Shown here in pieces: positions 25,335-33,506 of a DNA stretch of 64,000 nucleotides. A program made the position numbers and the translations under genes. How positions within the stretch are numbered: position 1 is the first letter of the stretch; every line of letters begins with the position of its first letter. The notes below the pieces were generated by a model, which did not search any database, was not told where the DNA came from, and worked only from the letters and a program-made list of their open reading frames with translations. Location of the stretch: positions 124,001 through 188,000 of the forward strand of contig JACKHZ010000008.1 of the NCBI GenBank assembly GCA_020638735.1, in the 5' to 3' direction. Source of the DNA: Planctomycetota bacterium (GTDB lineage: Bacteria > Planctomycetota > UBA1135 > UBA2386).

Positions 25335-26707
25335 GGTAGCTCCGTGTACTTCCTTCGCAGGTAGCTCGATGGGATGTCCAGCTCGCGGCGGTACTTGGCG
25401 ACCGTGCGGCGCGCGACCTGCACGCCGCGCTCGCCGAGCTTCTGGACCAGGTCGTCGTCGGACAGCGGCGCGCTCTTGTCCTCGCCATCGACCAGCTCGC
25501 GCAGGTGCTGCCCGACCGCCATGCGTCCCTGGCCTTCGATCGGCGCGGCGTCGATGCGGCCGCCGTCGAAGAAGTCGCGCAGCGCGAAGACACCGCGGTC
25601 GGTCTGCACGAACTTGCCGGCGATGGTGCGGCTGACCGTCGAGGTGTGCAGCTCGAGCTGCTCGGCGATCTCGCTCATGCGCAGCGGCCGGATCGCCGCC
25701 GGGCCGCGCTCGAGGAAGGCGCGCTGCTCGCGCATCACTGCCTTGACGACCCGCGACAGGGTCGCCTTGCGCTGCTGGATCGCCTCGATCAGGTCGCGCG
25801 CCGAGCGCAGCTTGGGCCGCAGGTAGTCGCGCACCTCGCGCTCGGTGCGGCGGTCGCCGGCCAGCGCGGCGTACTCCTGGTTGACCTGCACGTCGGGCAG
25901 CGCCTCGTCGTCGAGCGCGACCTGCACGGAGCCGTCCTGCAGCCAGGCGAACGCATCGGGCCGCACCGCCAGGTCGTCGTCGTGGGCGAAGCGCGCCGCC
26001 GGGCGCGGGTCGAGCGTGCGCACGCGCTCGAGCAGCGCGTGCAGTTCGTCGAGCGACAGCGACAGCGCGCGCGCGACGTCGGGCAGCTTGTTGCGGCCGA
26101 GCGCCTCGAGGTGCACGCGCAGCAACGCCTCGATCATCGCCAGGTCCGGGTCGTGCGCGGCCTGCAACAGCATCGCCTCGATGCTGTCCTTGGCGCCGAG
26201 CCCGCGCGGCTCGAGTTGTTGCAGCGCGACGCGGGCCTCGCCCACCAGCGCCGCGTCGAGGTCGAGCTCGACGGCCAGCTCCTCGTCCGTCGCCGGCAGC
26301 AGGCCGCGCGCGTCGAGGCGATCGACCAGCAGCATCACCACCTCGCCGATCAACGGCGGCACCTCGCGGAACGCCAGCTGCTCGCGCACCGCGTCGCGCA
26401 GCGAGTCTTCGCGCGCCGCGACGTTGGCCAGGAAGCCCAGCTTCTTGTCGTCACCGCCGTCGCTGCTGGCGCGGCGCCACTCGTCCCAGCCGGAGTCCTC
26501 GCGTTCGCTGACGCGCTCCGGCACGGCGTCCGGCACCGGCTCGGCGGCGGGCGCGACCTCGAGCGTCTCGTTCTGCTGCAGCTCCCGGTCCACCAGCGCC
26601 AGCAGGTCGGCGGTCGCCAGCTGCAAGACCTCGATCGACTGCAGCATCTGCGGCAGCAGTGCGAGGCGTTGTTCTTGGCGTTGGCCGAGGCGAAGGTCGA
26701 GGCTCAT
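25331..26707 (-). CDS. rpoN: RNA polymerase sigma-54 factor
   Basis: 458 residues. The N-terminal activator-interacting region has the usual Gln/Leu-rich pattern (MSLDLRLGQRQEQRLALLPQ). The DNA-binding part has the helix-turn-helix LELHTSTVSRTI and the C-terminal RpoN box ARRTVAKYRRELDIPSS. It recognises -24/-12 promoters and needs enhancer-binding ATPases such as the one at the left edge of the window. The start is ATG 26707 because it gives the conserved MSLDLRL beginning. The upstream extension is Arg-rich and unconserved. Confidence 0.95.
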   Translation of the reverse strand: MSLDLRLGQRQEQRLALLPQMLQSIEVLQLATADLLALVDRELQQNETLEVAPAAEPVPDAVPERVSEREDSGWDEWRRASSDGGDDKKLGFLANVAAREDSLRDAVREQLAFREVPPLIGEVVMLLVDRLDARGLLPATDEELAVELDLDAALVGEARVALQQLEPRGLGAKDSIEAMLLQAAHDPDLAMIEALLRVHLEALGRNKLPDVARALSLSLDELHALLERVRTLDPRPAARFAHDDDLAVRPDAFAWLQDGSVQVALDDEALPDVQVNQEYAALAGDRRTEREVRDYLRPKLRSARDLIEAIQQRKATLSRVVKAVMREQRAFLERGPAAIRPLRMSEIAEQLELHTSTVSRTIAGKFVQTDRGVFALRDFFDGGRIDAAPIEGQGRMAVGQHLRELVDGEDKSAPLSDDDLVQKLGERGVQVARRTVAKYRRELDIPSSYLRRKYTELP

Positions 26708-26835
26708 GGCGCGGAAGGTCGCTCCATGTGGGCCTTTCGGCGCTCTTCGCCGCGATCTTGAGCAGTTGCCGCGGACCGTCCAGGTTTGCGGCACACGGTG
26801 GGACCGGACGCGCGTCCGGCGCCGCGCCGCCGACC

Positions 26836-28257
26836 TCAGGAACGGCGCGCCGTCAACTCACGGACCGCGGCGTACCGCTCGCGCACCGCGGCCACCGGCG
26901 CGCCGGTGAAGCTGCGCGCGCCCGACAGCGGCCACGTCGGCGGCTGGTCGGCGTCCGACAGCACCCAGGCCGCCTGGCGCGCGGCGCCGTCGGCGACGTA
27001 TTCGCCGGCCGGCGGCACTACGACGTCGACGCCGAGCACCGACGGCGCGATGCGGCAGAGCGCCTCGGACTTCGCGCCGCCGCCGACCAGCAACACGCGG
27101 CGCGGCGCTACGCCGTGCTGCCGCATCGCGTCGAGCCCGTCGGCCAGGCCGCACAGCAGGCCTTCGACCGCCGCGCGGGCCATGTGCGCCGGGGTGCTGT
27201 TGTGACGGGTCAGGCCGTGCACCGCGCCGGTTGCGTCCGGGCGGTTGGGGGTGCGCTCGCCGTCGAGGTACGGCACCAGCACGAGGCCGTCGGCGCCGGC
27301 CGGCGCCTGCAGCGCCAGCTCCGACAGCCGCGCGTGATCGATCGACAGCAGCTGCGCCGCGGCGTCGAGCACGCGCGCCGCGTTGAGCGTGCAGGCGAGC
27401 GGCAGGAAGTGGCCGGTCGCGTCGGCGAAGCCGGCGATGGTGCCGGTCGGGTCGTTCGGCCGCGTCGCCGCGACCGCCGAGACGACGCCGGAGGTACCGA
27501 TCGAGACGATCACGTCGCCGACCTGGGCGCCGACGCCGAGCGCCGCCGCCATGTTGTCCCCGGTGCCCGGACCGAGCACCGCGCCCCTGCCGAGGCCTGC
27601 GATGCTGGCGAGCCCAGCCGCCTCGCGCGGCCCGAGCACGCGCGGCAGCGCGCAGTCGTGACCGAGCGCGAGCGCCAACAGGTCGCGGCGGTACTCGTTG
27701 CCGACCGCGTCGAAGTAGCCGGTGCCCGACGCGTCGCCGCGGTCGGTGACCAGCGTCTCCAAGCCGCGCGCCCCCGCCAGTCGCCACGTCAGCCAGTCGT
27801 GCGGCAACGCGACGGCGGCGACCTTCGCCGCGTGCTGCGGCTCGTGCTCACGCAGCCACGCCAGCTTGGTCACCGTGAACGACGCGACGGGCACCAACCC
27901 GACCGCCGCGGCCCACGCCTCGGCGCCGAGTTCGCGCGTCAGCCGTTCGGCCTGCGGCGCCGAGCGCGTGTCGTTCCACAACAGCGCCGGCCGGATCACC
28001 TCGCCCTTCTCGTCGAGCGCGACCATGCCGTGCTGCTGACCGCCGACGGCGATCGCCGCGACGTCGTCGAGCCCGCCGGCGGCCGCGGCCGCCTGCTGCA
28101 GCGCCGTCCACCAGTGCGCCGGGTCTACCTCGCTGCCGTCCGGGTGCGACGCGCGCCCCTCGCGCACCAGCGCGCCGGTCGCCGCTTCGCGCACGACGAC
28201 CTTGCACGACTGCGTCGACGAATCGATGCCGCAGACGAGACGACCGCGCAGCGTCAT
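26836..28257 (-). CDS. xylB: Xylulokinase
   Basis: 473 residues of the FGGY carbohydrate kinase family, phosphorylating D-xylulose. Seen: CGIDSSTQSCKVVV at the N-terminus, VGGQQHGMVALDEKG, the family segment IGTSGVVSAVAATR, and the C-terminal LLVGGGAKSEALCRIAPSVL. The start overlaps the xylA stop by four bases (ATGA), so xylAB form an operon for xylose use. Confidence 0.93.
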   Translation of the reverse strand: MTLRGRLVCGIDSSTQSCKVVVREAATGALVREGRASHPDGSEVDPAHWWTALQQAAAAAGGLDDVAAIAVGGQQHGMVALDEKGEVIRPALLWNDTRSAPQAERLTRELGAEAWAAAVGLVPVASFTVTKLAWLREHEPQHAAKVAAVALPHDWLTWRLAGARGLETLVTDRGDASGTGYFDAVGNEYRRDLLALALGHDCALPRVLGPREAAGLASIAGLGRGAVLGPGTGDNMAAALGVGAQVGDVIVSIGTSGVVSAVAATRPNDPTGTIAGFADATGHFLPLACTLNAARVLDAAAQLLSIDHARLSELALQAPAGADGLVLVPYLDGERTPNRPDATGAVHGLTRHNSTPAHMARAAVEGLLCGLADGLDAMRQHGVAPRRVLLVGGGAKSEALCRIAPSVLGVDVVVPPAGEYVADGAARQAAWVLSDADQPPTWPLSGARSFTGAPVAAVRERYAAVRELTARRS

Positions 28258-29432
28258 CGCGACCCGAGCAGGTGGTCGACGGCCAGCTGATTGAGCCGCA
28301 CGAACGCGAAGCCGCGCTGCGCGACCCGGTCGGCGTCGAAGTCCTCGTACGCGCTCTTGTCGGCCAGCAGGGCCTTGTAGTCCTCACCGGCGCCGAGCGT
28401 GGGCTGCGCCAGCTCGTCCCAACCCGACGCCTTGCGCGCGGCCTGCACCTCGGGGTCCTGGCGGAACTTCTCGGCGCGCTCCCGCAGCAGCCGGTAGGTG
28501 CGCATGTTGGCCGCGGCCGACGCCCACACGCCCTCGTAGTCCTCGGTGCGCGACGGCTTGTAGTCGAAGTGGCGCGGGCCCTCGTAGCCGGCGCTCTCGA
28601 GCAGGTCGACGAGGAAGAACGCGTTGAGCAGGTCGCCGTGGCCGAACACCAGGTCCTGGTCGTACTTGATGCCGCGCTGACCGTTGAGGTCGATGTGGAA
28701 CAGCTTCTTGTGCCACAGCGCCTGGGCGATGCCGTGCACGAAGTTGAGTCCGGCCATCTGCTCGTGACCGACCTCGGGGTTGAGGCCGACCATCTCCTTG
28801 TGCTCGAGCGTGTCGATGAACGCCAGCGCGTGGCCGATCGTCGGCAGCAGGATGTCGCCGCGCGGCTCGTTGGGCTTGGGCTCGATGGCGAAGCGCAGGT
28901 CGTAGCCCTTGTCCTTGCAGTAGGTGGTCAGCAGGTTCATGCCCTCGCGGAAGCGATCGAGCGCGGTCTGCACGCACTTCGAGCCGTCGTACTCGGCGCC
29001 TTCGCGGCCGCCCCAGAACACGTAGGTGTGGGCGCCGAGCTGCGCCGCGAGGTCGAGGTTGCGCATCACCTTGCGCAGCGCGTAGCGGCGCACCGAGCGG
29101 TCGTTGCTGGTGAAGCCGCCGTCCTTGAACACCGGATGGGTGAACAGGTTGGTGGTCACCATCGGCACCTTCATGCCGGTCTCGGCGAGCGCCTTCTGGA
29201 AGCGCGCGATGCAGGCGTCGCGCGCCTTGTCGTCCGAGCCGAACGGGATCAGGTCGTCGTCGTGGAAGGTGACGCCGTAGGCGCCGAGCTCGCTGAGCTT
29301 GTGCACCGCCTCGACCGGATCGAGCGGCGCGCGCGTCGCGTCACCGAACGGGTCGCGGGCCTGCCAACCGACCGTCCAGAGGCCGAAGGTGAACTTGTCT
29401 TTCTGCGAACGGGACGAGGCGGACGTGGTCAT
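28254..29432 (-). CDS. xylA: Xylose isomerase
   Basis: 392 residues, the short actinobacterial/Thermus-like class by length. It interconverts D-xylose and D-xylulose with two divalent metals. Seen: the catalytic His segment GVTFHDDDLIPFG, the hinge VFWGGREGAEY, the metal ligand region IEPKPNEPRGD, GLNPEVGHEQMAG, and FHIDLNGQRG. The start ATG 29432 is chosen because the longer frame upstream is unconserved; no strong ribosome site is visible. It is followed by xylB. Confidence 0.95.
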   Translation of the reverse strand: MTTSASSRSQKDKFTFGLWTVGWQARDPFGDATRAPLDPVEAVHKLSELGAYGVTFHDDDLIPFGSDDKARDACIARFQKALAETGMKVPMVTTNLFTHPVFKDGGFTSNDRSVRRYALRKVMRNLDLAAQLGAHTYVFWGGREGAEYDGSKCVQTALDRFREGMNLLTTYCKDKGYDLRFAIEPKPNEPRGDILLPTIGHALAFIDTLEHKEMVGLNPEVGHEQMAGLNFVHGIAQALWHKKLFHIDLNGQRGIKYDQDLVFGHGDLLNAFFLVDLLESAGYEGPRHFDYKPSRTEDYEGVWASAAANMRTYRLLRERAEKFRQDPEVQAARKASGWDELAQPTLGAGEDYKALLADKSAYEDFDADRVAQRGFAFVRLNQLAVDHLLGSR

Positions 29433-29520
29433 GGGCGTGCTGGGAAGGAGGCTCGCAGTTCTATCGCGTCCTGCCGCACCGCGGAATGCGCAGGCGAGCG
29501 CAACCCTGCGCAAACGCCGT

Positions 29521-30384
29521 TCAGCCCCCCCGCTTCGCGTCGCCCTGGTCGTCCGCCCGGTCGTCGCGCGCCTCGGCCCCCACCTCCAGGATCTCCCGCA
29601 GGGGCGGCGGATCCTTCAGCGCTGCCTCCAGCGCCTGCATGCCGCCCTGCTCGAACACGCGGCGACAGAAGCGCCAGCCGTTGGCATAGCTCGGATCGAA
29701 GTTGCCGACGTACGGCCCGGTCTGCATGAAGTCCTCGAGCCCGAGCCCGCCCTCGGCGACGCGCTCCTCGACGAACACCGCGTGCCCTTCGAGCACGTAC
29801 TTGTAGCGCAGCCAATCGTCGTCCCCGGCCGCCAGCAGCCGCTTCATCTTCTTCGGCAGCGCGAAGTGCACGTCCTGCAGCGCGTGCGCGAGCTCGTGGG
29901 CCAACGTCGCCTTCTGGTGCGTCTGCGCGAGGCGATGGTGCCGCGGCGCGTCCTCGCCGAGCTCCTTGAGCAGCGGCGCGATCACCATCGGCGACAGCAC
30001 GATCTCGCCGGTGCCGGCCGGGTCGGGATCGGGCACGTAGAGGCCGAGCATCATCATCGACGTCGCGACCAGCTTGCCGGTGCTGTCGGGCTTCAGCTCC
30101 TTCGCGACCAGCTCGCGCCACTGCTTGTGCGTCGCCGCGCGCACCTTCGGCGGCGACGGGAACTCCAGCTCGGCGTACTTCTCGACCAGCGGCACCAGCT
30201 CGTCGACGACCTTCTGCAGCTTGCGGTCGCGTTCGACGAGCTTCTGGTCCTTCGGCGCTCCGGGCTGCTCGGCAGGCTGCTCGATGCGCCGTTCGGGTGG
30301 TTTCGACTCGGGCTGCTGCGCCGACAGCAGCGGGACCCACAGCAGGGCGAAGGCGACGAGGCGCATGGGCAGCAACCCTATCAC
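29521..30384 (-). CDS. Secreted HExxH metallopeptidase-like protein
   Basis: 287 residues with a signal peptide (LLSAQQ, about residue 23). The zinc site LAHELAHALQD (about residues 162-166) and a downstream Glu in LEGHAVFVEE (about 197) fit the gluzincin pattern in which a distant Glu is the third ligand. The substrate is unknown. An in-frame ATG at residue 7 is an alternative start. It is about 90 bases upstream of xylA on the same strand; functional linkage to xylose use is not evident. Confidence 0.75.
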   Translation of the reverse strand: MIGLLPMRLVAFALLWVPLLSAQQPESKPPERRIEQPAEQPGAPKDQKLVERDRKLQKVVDELVPLVEKYAELEFPSPPKVRAATHKQWRELVAKELKPDSTGKLVATSMMMLGLYVPDPDPAGTGEIVLSPMVIAPLLKELGEDAPRHHRLAQTHQKATLAHELAHALQDVHFALPKKMKRLLAAGDDDWLRYKYVLEGHAVFVEERVAEGGLGLEDFMQTGPYVGNFDPSYANGWRFCRRVFEQGGMQALEAALKDPPPLREILEVGAEARDDRADDQGDAKRGG

Positions 30385-30513
30385 GATGGGCCACCGCCGG
30401 GCGGGGAACGAAGCGGGGATCGCGGCTCCGCAGCGCTGGCCGCACCGCCGCGCCCCCCCGACCGGCAGCGCGTCGCCCGAGGCGACCTCGCCCCGCCCGT
30501 GCCGACGGGACCC

Positions 30514-32259
30514 TCAGCCGGTGAAGTAGAGGTAGGCGACCGCGATGGCCACGAGCACGAGGCTCGACGCGACCACGTCGAGCGCGCGCCAACTGCCGCG
30601 GCTCGTCGCGCGCTGCTCCGCGGTGACCGTGCCGTAGGTCAGGCCGGCGATGCGTGCGTAGTCCGGCGCCTTCGTCATCAGGCTGACGACGACCATCACC
30701 ACGATGCAGACCGCGAGGATCAGCATGCTGTAGTACTGGAAGAACATGCTGTTGAAGATCCACAGCACCGAGCCCGGTTCGTAGGCGAAGCCGTCGACGA
30801 GACGAACCGGCGTGTCGATGGCGAGGCGCGCGAGCCCCATCACGAAGCCCACCACCAACGCCGCGATGCAGCCGGCGCCGTTCATGCGCTTCCAGAACAC
30901 GCCGAGGAAGAACACCACGAAGATGGGCGGCGCGAGGTACGCCTGCACACCCTGCAGGTAGTCGTAGAGCCCGCGACCGCCCTGGATCACCGGGATCCAC
31001 AAGAGGCCGATGAGCACCATCACCGACGTCGCCACGCGGCCGATCCAGACCAGCCGCTGCTGCGACACGCCGGGGCGCAGCCGCGAGTAGAAGTCCATCG
31101 TGAACAACGTCGCCGACGCGTTGAACACGCCCGCGAGCGAGCTCATCAGCGCCGCCAGCAGCCCGGCGACGACGATGCCGCGCACGCCGACCGGCAGCAC
31201 GCTCTTCACCAGCAGCGGGAACGCCTTCTGCGCCTCGTCGCGGATCACCTGCCCGTCGGCGCCGATCAGCGTGTCGCGCATGCCGGGCGCGGCGCCGGAC
31301 TGCGCGAGCGCGAAGCAGATCATGCCCGGCACGATGAAGAGGAACACCGGCAGCAGCTTCAGCAGCGCGGCGAAGATCGAGCCGCGCCGGGCTTCCTTCT
31401 CGTCGGGCGCGCCGAGCGCGCGCTGCACGATGTACTGGTCCGTGCACCAGTACCACAGCCCGATCACCGGCGCGCAGAACAGCATGCTCAGCCACGGGTA
31501 GTTGTCGTTGAAGTACCACGCCATGCGGCCGTCGCCCTTCACCGGCGCCCAGGTCGCCTCGACGCCGTCCGGCACGATCGGCTTCCACAGGTCGAACATC
31601 TCGCTGCCGCACGCCTCGCGCAGCGCCGACCAGCCGCCGAGCGCTTCGAGGCCGTACCACGTGACCAGCAGCGAGCCGATCACCAGCACCAACGTCTGCA
31701 GCGCCTCGGTGTAGGCCACCGCGCGCAGGCCGCCGAGCACCGTGTAGGCGCCCGTCAACACGATGGCGAGGATCGAGCCGAGCCAGAAGGCGTCGAGCGG
31801 CCCCATCCGCATCTCCGGCAGCAGCACCGAGAACACGATGCCGCCGGCGAAGATGCCGACCGCGATCTTGGTCACGACGTAGGCGACCAGCGAGATCAGC
31901 GAAAGCACCCAGCGGCTCGTCGGGTTGAACCGACGCTCGAGGAACTCGGGCATCGTGAACACCCGGGAGCGCGCGTAGAACGGCACCATCACCCAGCCGA
32001 GCACCAGCAGGCACCACGCGTGCAGTTCGTAGTGCGCCATCGCCACGCCGTCGGTCGCGCCCGAGCCGGCGAGACCGACCAGGTGTTCGCTGCCGATGTT
32101 CGACGCGAAGATCGACGCGCCGACCACCCACCAGCCGAGGTTGCGCCCGGCGAGGAAGTAGTCGTCGGCGGTGTCCTTGCTCTTCGCGATCACCCACGAG
32201 GCGACGCCGGCGAGCAGGCCGAAGTAGCCGGCGATCATCAGCCAATCGAGAGTCTCCAT
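30514..32259 (-). CDS. Sodium/solute symporter (SSS family, sugar type)
   Basis: 581 residues with about 14 hydrophobic segments. SSS-family features are seen: the N-terminal DDYFLAGRNLGWW, GASIFASNIGSEH near the sodium site, and GGLRAVAYTEALQT. The SGLT-like segments WYWCTDQYIVQRALGAPDEK and the conserved VAGLLAALMSSLAGVFNASA support a sugar carrier related to vSGLT. Placed next to xylAB, it may import xylose or another sugar with sodium (inference), though a 129-base gap and an intervening peptidase gene separate it from xylA. Confidence 0.93.
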   Translation of the reverse strand: METLDWLMIAGYFGLLAGVASWVIAKSKDTADDYFLAGRNLGWWVVGASIFASNIGSEHLVGLAGSGATDGVAMAHYELHAWCLLVLGWVMVPFYARSRVFTMPEFLERRFNPTSRWVLSLISLVAYVVTKIAVGIFAGGIVFSVLLPEMRMGPLDAFWLGSILAIVLTGAYTVLGGLRAVAYTEALQTLVLVIGSLLVTWYGLEALGGWSALREACGSEMFDLWKPIVPDGVEATWAPVKGDGRMAWYFNDNYPWLSMLFCAPVIGLWYWCTDQYIVQRALGAPDEKEARRGSIFAALLKLLPVFLFIVPGMICFALAQSGAAPGMRDTLIGADGQVIRDEAQKAFPLLVKSVLPVGVRGIVVAGLLAALMSSLAGVFNASATLFTMDFYSRLRPGVSQQRLVWIGRVATSVMVLIGLLWIPVIQGGRGLYDYLQGVQAYLAPPIFVVFFLGVFWKRMNGAGCIAALVVGFVMGLARLAIDTPVRLVDGFAYEPGSVLWIFNSMFFQYYSMLILAVCIVVMVVVSLMTKAPDYARIAGLTYGTVTAEQRATSRGSWRALDVVASSLVLVAIAVAYLYFTG

Positions 32260-32585
32260 GCCTGCCAGTCGCCTCCAGCTTCAGGTCCGGTCCGGGATCG
32301 TCGCGGATCCTCCGCGGCGCGCGATCATCGCAGCTGACGCCCGAAGTTCCGCAGCCGGGTGTGCGCGTCGATCGACGAACACCCGCTACGGACCGGGCGC
32401 GGGGGCGCTGCCGCGGCGGCCGCGCGGCCCGACCAACCACCAGAAGAAATCGACGCCGACCAGCGCCGCGGCGACTGTCGATGTCGAGGCCGCGGAACCC
32501 GCGCCGCCCCTCGCGGCGGCGGCGCACGCTCCCGGCCGAACCGACCGGCCCTTCGGTCCCGGCGCGATCGACGCGCTGGCCGGCG
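32260..32585. other. Intergenic stretch without a supported gene
   Basis: 326 bases between the end of the Hsp70-like lipoprotein gene and the start of the SSS symporter gene, both on the minus strand. One minus-strand frame could encode a short peptide with a single hydrophobic segment containing FFWWLV, but it has no good start, so it is not called. The region should contain the symporter promoter. Confidence 0.35.
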
Positions 32586-33089
32586 CTATTCGACGCGCTC
32601 CACGCGACAAGCCTTCGCCGTCGCCGTGTCGGTGGCCGCGATGCGCAGATCGCGCCCCACCGCCGAGACCCGGACCTCGATCTGCGGCACGCCAGGCGCG
32701 CCCGTCGGGAAGCCGGAGACGCGAAACCTGCCGACGAGCTGGTTGTCCTGCACCTTCGCGCCGAGGCCGCGATAGAGCGTGAACGCGAACTGCTCCTGGC
32801 CATCGACCCCGGTGCTGAACAGCCGGCTCGCCTCGCACGGCAGCGCGCTGCCCGCGGGGAGCATGCTGCTGAAGACCCCGCCGATCGTCTCAAGCCCGAC
32901 GGCCTCGACGAGGGCGCCGTCCTGGCCGATCGCCGGCGACGCAGCTTCGGCGACGATCTCGACCGCCGGCGCCGGTCCCGTGGGCGCGGGAGGCTTGCTC
33001 GCATCGCCGCAGCCGACGGCGCAGGCCGTGATCGCGAGGCCGAGCAGCAGACGGGTCACACGGGTCGGTCGCGCCATGGTGTCGCGCAT
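32586..33089 (-). CDS. Lipoprotein consisting of an Hsp70 (DnaK) substrate-binding domain
   Basis: 167 residues. A signal sequence and lipobox AVGC (about residue 24) are followed by a short Pro/Ala linker, then about 110 residues that align collinearly with the beta subdomain of the DnaK substrate-binding domain: GLETIGGV (DnaK GIETMGGV), FSTGVDGQ (DnaK FSTAEDNQ), then DNQLVGRF (DnaK DNKSLGQF) and GVPQIEV (DnaK GMPQIEV). The nucleotide-binding domain and the alpha-helical lid are absent. It would be an exported, membrane-anchored peptide-binding module without ATPase activity (inference). The start is ATG 33089, or ATG 33077 four codons later; the longer frame upstream is not coding-like. 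Neighbours give no obvious partner, but a secreted DnaJ-like zinc-finger protein is encoded at 19.9 kb. Confidence 0.8.
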   Translation of the reverse strand: MRDTMARPTRVTRLLLGLAITACAVGCGDASKPPAPTGPAPAVEIVAEAASPAIGQDGALVEAVGLETIGGVFSSMLPAGSALPCEASRLFSTGVDGQEQFAFTLYRGLGAKVQDNQLVGRFRVSGFPTGAPGVPQIEVRVSAVGRDLRIAATDTATAKACRVERVE

Positions 33090-33477
33090 CGAACGGATCG
33101 GCGAACCCGGAGTCCAGGTCGAAGGTCTCGACCGGCACGTTCCCGACGCGGCGCGTGAAGAACCTCGGCTTGGTGCGACGGCGCCGTGCGGCGCGACGAG
33201 TCGCCGCGACCTTGCAGCACCCTCGTCGTGCGGGCGCTGGCAGTCCTGCGATCCACCCCCCGTCGCCGGCAACACCCTATTGGCCGCGCTGCACGTGGCA
33301 ACGGAACGCCAACAGGTGTCCGTTGGCGAGTTCGATCGACTCCCAGTCGTCGGAGTCGTGCACGCCGACTTGCAGCGCGCCGCGGTAGACACGCTCGCCG
33401 TCGCGCTAGCAGACCAGCCCGACCGGCGACGACGGCTCTTCGGAGCGACTGGTGAACGTCTCCGGCGACGCGGACAC
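33090..33477 (-). pseudogene. Possible decayed gene with in-frame stops
   Basis: One minus-strand frame from a GTG at 33477 has coding-like composition and GC-rich third positions. It starts with VSASPETFTSRSEEPSSPVG, is broken by TAG (33408-33406), resumes with RDGERVYRGALQVGVHD and WESIELANGHLLAFRCHV, and is broken again by TAG (33279-33277). A later in-frame piece reads VGNVPVETFDLDSGFADPF. The pieces share a frame, so it looks like a gene inactivated by point mutations. No family recognised. It lies between the AAA/DUF4143 gene and the Hsp70-like lipoprotein. Confidence 0.35.
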
Positions 33478-33506
33478 CAAGGCCCGGTCTCACATCATGG
33501 GATGGT

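Noticed and set aside
29299..32337. A 1012-codon plus-strand open frame
   Set aside because: Antisense to the metallopeptidase and symporter; His/Arg/Glu-rich with no domain.
33406..33408. In-frame TAG as a recoded pyrrolysine or readthrough codon
   Set aside because: No pylT-like tRNA or PYLIS-type structure seen, and a second in-frame TAG follows; decay is simpler.
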